From positions 4,469,001 through 4,533,000 of the forward strand of contig OX621264.1 of NCBI GenBank assembly GCA_951640165.1: a stretch of DNA of 64,000 bases, written 5' to 3'. Both the position numbers and the translations under genes were made by a program. Shown in pieces: positions 23,059 to 34,233 of this stretch (position 1 is the first letter of the stretch; every line of letters starts with the position of its first letter). The DNA is from Pseudoips prasinana (taxonomy: Eukaryota > Arthropoda > Insecta > Lepidoptera > Nolidae). The notes beneath the pieces are model-generated. The model searched no databases and was not told where the DNA came from. It saw only the letters and a list, made by a program, of their open reading frames with translations.

Positions 23059-23336
23059 AAAAAAAGTTTTGTCGTACCGGCGTCGTCGTGACATTTGTAA
23101 CTCTATGTTTCATTCATAAAAGAAAGGACGACGTGCGAACGACACTAAGCTTGTGTGAGTGTGCATGTCTTTGCGATGCTCGTAGAGTTACAAACATTCA
23201 AGCGGGAAATTAAATTAATTCCTTCTTATTTATGTATGAAAATAAAATCTAACAAATTATCAAAAGTTGTAGAACAAAAGTTGTTGCTTATGGTGTTAGC
23301 TATCTTGTCCTGCGAGGTTGTTGGTGTTTTAAAATT
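22960..23336. repeat. Nested fold-back repeat downstream of neur
   Basis: The left arm 22960-23025 (ccaacaacct, then gcaacaacttttgttctac) is matched in inverted orientation by 23269-23336. A second inner stem pairs 23091-23105 with 23183-23197 (tttgtaactcta against tagagttacaaa). The total is about 377 bp. It may be a MITE or a local inverted duplication within or just after the neur 3' UTR. Confidence 0.75.
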
Positions 23337-26300
23337 AACCCTATATAATCAAACTGCATAATAACTAAAAGATTCGACCGAAATTTAATAATCAGTATTT
23401 CTTATTCAAATCCATTTTCAGTACAAGAACTAATAATTAGAAAATAATATATGAATAGTTATTAATATATATAAATCGGTTCGCTTGTAGGTCGGTTATT
23501 TATTCGCGAAGAAAAGAAAATGGCGGCAGTAGGGCTAATTAAGAAAAAATAAATTTGACTTGGCTATGATTGAAGAATTAAATTACTAAAAACTTGAGTT
23601 GTTTCATATTTTTTATTGATTTCTTATAACGATAAAATGCGTGACTTTAAATAATGTTTTGACTATATATAAAAGTTGCTGGACAATTGATTTGACGAAA
23701 CTATTAAATAATTGTGTTTTAGTTCTCTTATATGAAATAAAACTGTACCATGCGCGCGTTGCTACGACAATATATGGAATGACAATGGCGCCATCTGTCG
23801 AAGATAGGTCGTACCAACTCAGAAACTTTCGTGGGCTCATGCACAACACTTTGCTGAAGATCATCACATGATCAAATGCATAGTTTACGATTCTATAAAG
23901 GACATACAGACAAACATCTATTTTTATATACATATATATAAATAACAGAAATGCTTTATTGTTTTTAGACTATCACCAAAAGGTGGCGCTATTTAAAGTA
24001 AATTCTTACCATAGATTACTTAAAGAGCTTTTTTCAAGTTTACCGTGTAATGTCAATAATATATATTGAATCCTGATTTACATTTAATAATCATTTGACA
24101 TTTTTTTATGACATTTAACTCTTCCTAATTAAATTATTGTGCGGCTCAATTTGACACATAATTTCTTTTTCTATTGAAATACATGAACTAAGGGTTTTAT
24201 GTATAGTTAAATATGTAGTTTGACGAATTAAGTCTTTATGTATTTTGGTGGCAACGTCAAGAGGTTTTCTTAGACTCATGAGTCCAATTTCATTACAAGA
24301 TCGAGGCTATGGTGTATATTCGGTAGTATTTGCTAGGTAATCGTTAACTATAAGTATGTTAAACTATAAAAATGTAGCTATCAATTACCTTATGTGTAGG
24401 AAGGAATGCCTTAAAGATTTTGTGTGTTTGGGGTTTAAGTTGAGTTTTTGGATATTTATATAAAATATAGCTTGAAACAAACTCGTATGAAAATAAATGA
24501 GTATATATAGAATTGCAAATCAATATACTCTGGTGAAGCAGTGCAAGACCTTTTTCAAAGAACATCTTTTTGTTTTCCAGACACCATTATATCACTTATA
24601 AAGTGATTCTAGTTTAATATAATTTAAGACTCGGGCATTAACAAAAATACTTGTCAAGTACTATATGAGTTAAGTTTAGAAATCTGAAATACAGATGGCG
24701 TTGTAATAAAACTCTGTACACACAAAACTTTTGAGGTTAGAATGAAACGATTGTAACTACGTCCATGAAATTATTTAAGCATTTATAATAATCATATCAT
24801 AATTTATAATTATTATGTGTTACCTACTAGTCTTAAGAGTCAGTGGTGATGATCAATAATTATGTTATCTATTGAAATTGTCTTAACTTACAAACAGTAA
24901 AAATAATCTTCTTTGTGTTTGAACTTCTTTTTTTATTTTATTATTAAGCAAAACTTGATTGATGACTTTCTATCTTAAATATTTTATGACATACATATAT
25001 TTTTTTTATTTTTATTCCTTGCCAAAACGTGATTGTATGAAACATGTAAATAATTTCTCCACTAACTCTTAGACTATATAAGTATCCAAAGACAGTTGAT
25101 GATTGATGGTAATTAATTAAGGTGATTAAATAATTATTATCAATTTTTTAAAGATTTAATACAACGTTAACAATTGCAAACCACTAAAAACAAAAAAACG
25201 GGAGTTCCTAAAAATGCCTCCGTACAATTTTCATCAGTCTCCGAATATTTTATAATGATTATATTTAAATTTAGAATAATAATATTCGTGAATTGAATCG
25301 ATCGAAAATTTAGCTTTAATAAGCTGGTAGATATACCAAAGCTACCATGCTGTGTTGCCAGTGTTAAATTTTTCAGATCGGTAGTAGAATTTTAGAAGAT
25401 TGTGTGGACGCATTTTTTTTTCATCGACAATAGACACTGCAAGCTTTAAAAGTAGATGTCTCTTTTTTTATTACTAGATTCAGATAAATTAGTGGTTCTA
25501 CTTAGGCAAATTATTGTACCTAAGGTGATTTTAGACTTGGATGGATATCGGGCGGCCTTGGGATCGATTTTCGGGTCCGGGAAAGTGATTATATTAATGT
25601 TTACGTGACGTCTTATTAACTGTAAGTAAATGGTTAACTTTTGAACGTCGTTTGGCACTTAGATTTTAGCTGACAATATTAACCTCCTTACGTTTTTATC
25701 ATTCCTATATGCTCAAATCCAGGCAATTGTTGTGGACATATCATTTTTTAAACTCCTTTTTGTAAGTAAATTGGTAAATGATATAAGCCTGTTTATTTTG
25801 ATTTTTTTTAAGAAGTTTGTATTGAATATTTTTCATAAAGAAGCCTTTTTATACAATGTTGGCCATCCTGATTTATGATATTCTTTTTGGGCGGTAAATA
25901 TGTTGCCAACATTGTCAGTAAAAGGCTTTTGTTTATTATTATCGGCCAGTAAAATTGTGTTTATTATTGATGAGCACACTTGTATTCCCTTATTAATCTA
26001 AAATTCTTTATTCAATAATCCGTGGCATCTGTTTGTCATAAAATATGGGTGAAAATTTGAAAATCTCTCGTAGAATATGACATGTGAAACGCCACAGGTT
26101 TTTGTGTGAATCGGTCAATGTGGTTTCACTTTGTAATACTGTTTTTGTCGTTAAAATATTCTCCGTATATGGAATGCCGACTTAACATTGTTACTAATAT
26201 ATAGTTTCAGTTTTGATATTGTTTCAAAGAAATCTTGATACTATCCAGATAGTATCAAGATTTTTCTGATTAGTATCAAGATAACTGTCAAATGTCAATG

Positions 26301-27025
26301 TCCTTGTTGCAATGAAGTGTTAGCAATAGAACCTTATTTGCATTTAAGTGTAATTCCTTAATATCAGTGTGTTTAACTGGAATCTTATGTATGATTACTG
26401 CAAAGATTTTTGTCCATGTTCAATGTTTGCATTTATTATCTATGACTTTCAACTCTATGGTCTCTCTTGACTTACCGTAAACGTCGTCTTTTGGGCTAGG
26501 TTCCTTTTACAGCTATTAGTTTCATACATATTTCGTCCGATTGAGATAATTGAATCAACTGACAGCTGTCAAAGGGACATCATAGATAAAAAATAATAGT
26601 TTTTTTATTGGTGCATTTACTCGATTTCAACCTGTATTTAGAGGGGTCGTTTAAGAATTGCATAGTGATTTATTTGCTATTTTTGAACATGGACTAACTA
26701 AATGTTAATTTATTGTAAATATAAAACTATTCCTTGATTACCAGCTCTACAACCAAACGATAAGCCAGTTTCTGTCAGTATAGGTTATAATTTTTGTCAT
26801 AATTTTGTGTAATCCGACTTTTGTATTACGTATTCTGCGTGTTGTGAAGATAATTGAAGGATATGACTTAAACTTGACCCCTCAGGCACTTTTGACCCCA
26901 TATGGTGTCAAAAGCCTCTTAGGGGTATGAGTTTTAGCTGGACATGTTAAATATTTGTGTAAAAGAGAAGCTCAGTATGATCAAGTGTGTCCTCCCCAAT
27001 TCATGTTCATAAAGATATCTTATGT
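23337..27025. other. Repeat-poor AT-rich spacer after neur
   Basis: No gene or listed repeat family. It holds a short inverted segment at 26230-26280 (tcttgatactatc / gatagtatcaaga). Small open frames look like chance. Confidence 0.45.
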
Positions 27026-27163
27026 ACAGACGCCAGCACATCAAGCTGCCCCAATCTGTCAAATTTCCCCAATTGAAAGCGTACCTTGTGCTTTTGTGAT
27101 AAAGTTGAAAATCTGTAAAAAAAATTTGAAAGAGTTTAGTTGGATATGTATGCTGGCGTCTGA
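27026..27163. mobile_element. Hairpin MITE family L, copy 3
   Basis: acagacgccagcacatcaag, core gcgtaccttgtgcttttgtg, and a diverged right arm ending tatgctggcgtctg. Confidence 0.88.
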
Positions 27164-28303
27164 ACCAATTCAACCGGTTAAAAACAAAGGACTAACAAAT
27201 TAATTAGATTTCAAATAACTTCACAACATACAATTTTAGACTTATTTATTTATTTTTAAGACATTTTTTTATACAGTAATAATTTAATACCAAAACGGGG
27301 TGACCAGTTGAAAAAAATGTAGACAGACTAAAGCCAAATCTATAGTATTTAAAGGAGAATGTATATAATGTGTGAGTGAAATGGTTAGTGTATGACTGGA
27401 GAAAATCATTGAAAAACAACAATTAGTAGAAATAGTTTTATATGTATGCCAAGAGATGGCATAGATTAAAAGGTTCGGAAAGTACCCAATACTGATTATA
27501 ACTTTCTCTTCTTTACTTACCTATTATTTTGCTAGTGCTTAGTTCAGTTCTATCCAATAACTCATCACGTCATCTTAATCTGCTTTCTTTTACCCAGTCA
27601 GTACGATGGTTATAAACTTCATTGTATACAGGTAAAATCAACAGCCAATAAAACCGCCGCATTATTTATTGATCGTTACGTCATTATCGATGACAGGTGT
27701 CAAATTGTAATTTTTCCAGTACTTGTCATGTGACACCTGTCATTTATATTAACGTAATGTAGCGCTGGCTAGCGGGAATCTATGGTAGTTTTAGGTGTCA
27801 TTTTCTGCCATTTCTATCTCCAGTCATACATAAACTTGGCGACCAAGTCGATTGTGATATCGTGTTTCGTTTTCTATACTTGGTCATGTATAGCGTTGTC
27901 ATCTAGTCTTTAGTAATTTATTTTTTCTCTCTTTCTTTTTTAATAATTATGTGAAAAACGCACTCTTTGTAATGTTGGAGTTAGATTAAGTTTTGAAATA
28001 AAAATGGTTATCAATCAATGTTTTGTTTACTTTTTATATTCTGTTACATTTTACCCACACCATGCGATTAAGGCTCGGCGTCCACTATCGGTGAGCATCG
28101 TTGCGGTTCGGTACAGCTCGGGTGTCTTACGGCGGCTTAAGTGGAAGCTAAAAGAAGGAAGTTCAAGTGCTTTAAATTTATCGTATGGGCAGTAGTTAGT
28201 GCCAGAGATTTTCAAGCCGCACCATTATGCTTCTTACATGTGTTGACGGCTGTCCGACGACTACAACAGCTTAACGTGGACGTTTGTTTCATGTCCTTGA
28301 TGT
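27164..28303. other. Spacer with a TGACA-rich palindromic patch
   Basis: 27691-27760 has tgacaggtgtcaaattg and catgtgacacctgtcattta; related sequence is at 58628-58715. The last part (28180-28290) is a decayed repeat P-like scrap. No gene. Confidence 0.45.
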
Positions 28304-28441
28304 ACAGACGCCTGCACATCAAGCTAATTCAATCTGTCAAATTTCCCCAATTGAAAGTGAATCTTATATCTCTGTAGTAAAGTTGAAAATGTATAATATA
28401 AATTTGACAGTTTGGGGTAGCTGGATGTGCTGGCGTGTGTA
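28304..28441. mobile_element. Hairpin MITE family L, copy 4
   Basis: acagacgcctgcacatcaag to ggatgtgctggcgtgtgta; core gaaagtgaatcttatatctc. Confidence 0.9.
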
Positions 28442-28698
28442 CAGGCAAAGGTCCATGTCATTCAGCCAAACAGCTAGTACATACGTGACATTTCTCATGG
28501 TAACAGTCTTCTATATGAGAGGTAATAAATTACCTTTTCTGTAGCCCTGAAAATGTGTGTGGAATATTTCATGATGATCAGCTGAGAAGCGAAAAAGCGT
28601 AGCACACAGACTCCCCTTCCCATCTATGCAATTACTTGGGAAGTCAAGAAAAGCTATCTCGTAACACAATATATTATAAAAGATGTTACATAAATATT

Positions 28699-28840
28699 AT
28701 ATTGGCTGCTCGTGTGACGCAGGGTTCAGACATTTGCCTCGCCACTTCGTGTCACTGGACAACTATTTGTGTAAACCATAAATAGTTATTCGAGTTTGGA
28801 TGTAATTTTGTACCCATCAAATATATGTTTGTAAAGTACG
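28699..28840 (+). mobile_element. SINE family G, degenerate
   Basis: cgtgtgacgcagggttcaga, tcgccacttcgtgtcactgg and aaccataaatagttattcga; the B-box region is deleted. Confidence 0.75.
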
Positions 28841-31579
28841 AAGATATATTCATTTCCCTATTGCGTTTAAATTATACTCAGCTTCGCTGAAGTGAGAAGA
28901 TAAAGTAAATATATTACATACTAAAAGGTGCTATAGTAGGCATGGCATTCTGTCCAGGACCCAGGACCCGCGTAGTTGATTAAAGATGCGCGCAACTAGT
29001 CTATAAACGAGTAATAATAATAAATAATATTTTGTATAATTCCTACCAATTTCTACTAAACCAGATAGCAAGACAACTGGTAACCCTTACTACTGAGGAA
29101 GACGTCGTGTAACGCCATCTATGAGACAGAGAAAGTAAAAACATGTAATTTTGTTGGGGAATAAAAATATCTAATTTTACTATGCCACTAATGTAAATAA
29201 TTCATAAAGTATAAACCCATTATTTTAAAACTCTGTTTTCTTACTAATCTCTGATACTTAATTTTTATTTTATATTGTTGAACGCAATTTTAATGACGCT
29301 CTCCTTATTGAAAATTGCTCCAATCAAGGACCATTAACCTCAGAGCTAATATTTTATCAAAGTAAGCCTTTTACTCAATGTGTAGAGTTTAAATTACAAT
29401 GACATAAAATCACAATGCAACTTTGAATGCGTGCGGAAGCTTACCATAGTGGTGTACATAGAAGTTTTACAGCGACTCGATTATCATGGTATAAATATAA
29501 TCGACTTTTTAATATTTCATGGCAGTGTTTTGTTATTGATACGGTTTATCATGTAAATATATGTATTTTAGTTTCATGGCAAAACTTCTAGTGGATGGTG
29601 TTGGAGGAGGATGGATATTATTATCAAACACTGCGTTGCTTTGCAAAACAAGGCGACCAACCGAAAAAATTGGAGAGAATTGTTAGGGACAGGGTAGAAA
29701 TCTTACTCTTGTTCATAATATTGTGCTTATATGCAATGATTTAAGTGGTTAAAAGTTGACTGGACATACCTAATGTCTATTTATTATACATAAAAAAGAA
29801 AGAAAGTATATGTGAGTTCCAGTAATTCTAGTCTGTCCAGGTTTACCGTGTCCATTTATTGGTTGATTTTATAATTAGATTCTGTATTATACAGTTTCTG
29901 TATTGTACATTACATGATTTATTATTAATCAAGTAAAGGGAAGATAAGGGTGATGTTAAATCAAAAATATAATCAAAACTGATTTTAGTTCCAGTTATAG
30001 TGTTTTACAAGCACAACGTATAAATGATTCATTTTTAGATTTTCAGTCATATTCATATTCAAACATAGTTTCATTGTTCAATCAACGTGTCTTTGCAAGT
30101 AACTGGATTACGCAAGAAAAAACTAATAAAAATTTAATACACGACACAAAAGAAAATGTATGACCACAAATGGATGCATTTTGAGATTCTCGCATTTGTC
30201 ATCAAAAACCTTCCAGCGCTAGCTCTCGAAAGTAAGTGTATTTTGCTTCATAAGACTCGTTCATTATACTGACCCACCATAATTATATAGTTCTAATTTA
30301 CATATCTTCAAGTCCCTAATACGTCTTATACTGGAGAACACAGGCCGATACTACTGCTCGCATTTTATTTCTTTCCATTGTGAGAATGCATTAATAATTA
30401 AGTATTTTTCCGATCTTTATAAGCCATAAACATAAATCGTAGTAACCCAGTTAATAATTTAAAAAATGAAATCGATTAAATCAAAGTCACAGTCGAGTGA
30501 TTCACGCACTCGCATTAACATCACTATTTAGAACTTGTTATTATTATACGGGTGTACTTAACCTTTTATTTTCATGTTTCGCTATAATTTTAACCAAGAA
30601 ACAATAAAAATCAACGGAAAACGCTATTAATGTGAACAAAAAAACATTTATTCGAATAAATCTATGTAAGAACACGGAAAAAGGTTAGTCTTTCATTCAA
30701 AATATGGACTTATTAATATAATTAGATCAACCGAGGTTTACTTAGTACGTTTACCCGTGTTCAGTTATTTCATGAGAAGTAGTATTGTTTCTCGCATTTT
30801 TGAATTACATCGCCATTTTGTGGGCTTTTGTAGTTATTTTTGTGTTAATTTCGTGAGTTCAATGTCTGAGTGAAGTGTTGTGATAATTTGAAAATCGAAT
30901 GTTTGATTTTATTCGAAGCGTCTATTTTACGGCGTTTGGATAAACGAAAAAGTTTGTATTACTATCTCTGGGCTTATTTCGCCAATTTCAACGATTTTTT
31001 ATGAAAAAAGAAACGAATCTTCAAATGTTTTAAAAAGAATAAAAAATAATGCGTGAATCACTATTTCACAATTCGTGTTATTTTTATGAGTAACCGAATA
31101 CAGTTATAATTTGATACGTAGATTATATGTTATTATTAAGAAATCACGTTTTGCTTTGGTTCAACTACGCACCAAAACAAAATACCTACACATTTTGTTC
31201 ATTGGTAAAACATTTTATTACCCAAAATAGTTTACAAATATGCTCACCCCTCTTTCGTAAATATCTGTGTTGCGTTTTACGAATATTTTGTCTATATTTA
31301 CCGTACAAAACGTCTCCAGGAATAACATTTAACAAATGTATATTTACATTTTTACTTGTTTAAATGATTAATTACCTACATATTTATATCGAAAATAAAA
31401 GCAAAGGCAATGGACAGTACTTACAGTTAAGCATTACTAGGTTATTTAGTTTCTTTTTTTTTAATCTTAGGAGAAACAACACACTACCATTTGACCCCAA
31501 ACTAGACAGTCTCTATGGCAACCGGACAAATGATAAACATACTTATATATTTCTAAATACATACATGTTATAAATAAAT
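28841..31579. other. Repeat-poor spacer, possible 5' region of the zinc-finger gene
   Basis: No coding exon is recognised. 30755-30870 has an initiator-like TCAGTT (30761), GCCATTTTG (30811) and a possible donor ttc|gtgagt (about 30852). An untranslated first exon feeding the acceptor at 33934 would fit here. This is speculative. Confidence 0.3.
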
Positions 31580-31975
31580 AAAATAAAATAAAAAAGGTTT
31601 TTATTCACATAGACTTTAAAAAAGCGCTTGTAAATAGTCAGAACATATTCCTAGTAATATATAATTAATTCATAATTATTTCTAGGTACATATAGATATT
31701 TAGGTACATGGATTGTAGGAAATAATTTACAATAAGATTTATTTTATAACAGTAAAGATATTTAACTAACTTAAATTAAGTTATTGTCATGGAGCATGTG
31801 TAGGTTTAATTATCAATTTTTTAAATTTTAGCTATATTTTTACTACATATTGTCGAATGGTTCTGTCTTTATTAAGGTACGAATTAAATGTTATTATTAT
31901 GGCGGACCTTGTGTTTATAACGACGGTCACGCTTTAATGCTACCACCGGATCCAATGTGCCCCAACTGAGAAGAC
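31580..31975 (+). mobile_element. Element O, copy 1
   Basis: aaaaaggtttttattcacat, gtaaatagtcagaacatatt, gttctgtctttattaaggta, then ggcggaccttgtgtttataa and gctaccaccggatccaatgt. Further copies: 34684 and 63245 (+), 42990 and 62525 (reverse). Confidence 0.8.
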
Positions 31976-32878
31976 CCAGTGAAACAAACTCAGCGGGTGA
32001 CTCTACTACCGGTTACCTATATTGGGTGTAATTTACACACAAAACAAATAAAGATGCTCATCACACAAAGATGTGTGATGATCACTGTCCTGGGTGGGGA
32101 ACTCACAAACTCTGTCTTTGCATTCAGGGTCACTAATCATGAGACCAACACAATTGAATGTTCAATTATTGTGTTCTAAAGTCTGGCCACCAAAAGAATG
32201 TGTTCTTGAGATCTATCTGTTCTTATAAAAGGTGCAATATAAATAGTTGAGCAAACATATCCTAATTTATTGTAATTTAAACTGATGTTCACATCAATAT
32301 TATGAAAAATTAATTGCAAGTATTTAAAAAAAAAAACTGTAGAAATTTTATTTTAGCAATTATGCTTGATTTAGACCAAAAATCACTGAAATTCCAAAGT
32401 AAAACTTAAAAATTGGCATAAGGATTTATTGTTTTACTAATTAATGGTAACAAAATTCAAGAATCTGTTACATTGAATTTGAATAAAATATATGTTTCAT
32501 GCTGAATGTATTTTTTAGCTTAGTTTATAAGTATTATTGCTAGATACAGGACTCTGCGGCAATTTTTCATTAAAATGGTTGTGGGAGATGAGTCACTACA
32601 GAGCAAGCAATTTTTTTTGGTAAATGTGATACATTCTATGTCAATAAAAACGAATTTTCCATATTTATCATGTATTCAATAATTTCTGGGTATTACTTAA
32701 GATGGTAATAGAGGAGCCTAAAATCTTAGAAATTCGCGCAAAAACGTGAAAGGGCTCTTAAGAATCAAAAAGAAAACATTAATAAAATCACTGAAATAAT
32801 CTGTTGGCTCCCCATACAAAACGCATTACCTGGTAGTTTTTCTTGTATGGGAAGCAAATTTTGTTTATTTGAGTTATA
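31976..32878. other. Spacer with a SINE scrap
   Basis: 32040-32110 has a SINE-like aagatgctcatcacacaaag and gtcctgggtggggaactc. Otherwise AT-rich, nothing recognised. Confidence 0.4.
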
Positions 32879-33402
32879 CAGGGTGGCCAAGGAGGTGATG
32901 TTCAAATGCAAAATTTAGATACTTTATGATGAGGAGTATCCAAATCACCCACATAAATGTTCTATGATTTTGCATAGTTTTTGAGTTTTTTTTTTTGTTT
33001 TATTTATTACAGTAATCTGTCACTATTGTAGGACATTAAACTGTATGTCTGTCACTGCAATTGGCTTTTTAAGGAGTGAGACCTATGTCGCATCCTTATA
33101 CTTAATATGTACTGTAACTTTTTGTAATGATTTTTTTCATAAATTTCACCTAACATCAGTTTTTGATTTTTTTCTCTTTCTGTTGTACATTTCTGGTCCA
33201 GTATTTTTGTGATAACTAATTAGCATAATTTAATCTAATACCCTAAAAAGTATGGTTTATTTAATCATTGTACTGACTTCGATTTTATTTGAAAGTTCAA
33301 AATTAGGGTTTAGCTCAGGACTCATAAATTTTCAAAGTAACAAAAAAAAAATTAAAATGGGGAGATTATGGTTTATGATTCAGATACTCCTCCGCCACCC
33401 TG
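32879..33402. mobile_element. TIR element C, copy 2 (complete ends)
   Basis: Ends cagggtggccaaggagg and the inverted cctccgccaccctg, flanked by TA on both sides. The interior matches 6481-7328 (atttagatactttatgatga; ccctaaaaagtatggtttat). 524 bp. Confidence 0.85.
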
Positions 33403-33934
33403 TATATATACATATATATATCTATGTTTTTAAAAATAGAAAAATTATCTAGGCTTTCCCTCAGTTTCCTAATCGGACAATGGGTGTAATTCCCACTTGG
33501 TACAATTTTTAAAGTCTGTTCTGTTGCAGTAAGAGCTAAAACCATAAAAAAATATAAATGTACTCAGGGTTAAAATAGTTTTTATCAGAAGAACTGGGAA
33601 AATGAATGCCATGATTGCCAAATCCAGTAGAATGACACCTCAATTGTATTTTTTTGAATTCCCATGAGTAATCATTACATGACACTGGCAGATATTGCTG
33701 GAGAAATCAAAAACCCAGAATTTTTGGATTTGGATTGCCATAAAAAAAAGAGCCACGGTTCTTGTTATAGGTAGTATACTGCTAATTTTTTTTGTTTTAT
33801 GGCAATCTGCCGATGTTTTCAGCAATTTCTGTCTTTCCGCGTGTTTGTTGACTGCTCATGGGAAACTATAAAGGCTAATTATACTGCTCATTATAACTAT
33901 AGTCATCCCTGCAAACATTTCTATATTCTTTCAG
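33403..33934 (+). other. Region before zinc-finger exon 1
   Basis: Presumed intron or 5' flank. A short inverted pair around 33700-33820 (gattgccataaaaaaaa / tttttgttttatggcaatc) is visible. The pyrimidine tract leads to the acceptor at 33934. Confidence 0.4.
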
Positions 33935-34233
33935 ATGTTTTGTGTCCAAGAAAAGGAACGGGCAGACACTTTTACCACCGACAAAGATCCTCTATTGATC
34001 TCCCAATCAGACTCTGAAGATGATGAACCTGATCCAAAGCGACTCAAATACTCCCCGTTAAATCTACAAGTATACCAGATACCGGCTTTCAACACACCAA
34101 CATCGTTGTCCATATACCCTACCAATACGTTGCCAAACTTCGTTAATAATCCGTTGAACTTGGCAAATCCTTTGGCTTTTACTGCGAATCTGACGCCAAA
34201 TGGAGAAAACCTTGTCAAGAATTTACATAACAG
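33935..34233 (+). CDS. Zinc-finger gene exon 1 (putative start)
   Basis: The acceptor ttctttcag ends at 33934, immediately before ATG. The donor cag|gtaaat follows 34233 and leaves two bases (phase 2). It encodes residues 1-99, with an acidic SDSEDDEPD patch, the basic PKRLK and a Pro/Asn/Thr-rich tail. Because an acceptor directly precedes the ATG, an upstream exon exists. It is most simply 5' UTR, but an upstream coding exon is not excluded. Confidence 0.8.

Noticed and set aside
31127..31573. Two adjacent + strand frames of 78 and 69 codons
   Set aside because: AT-driven composition, no domain cue, no splice context; the second runs into element O.
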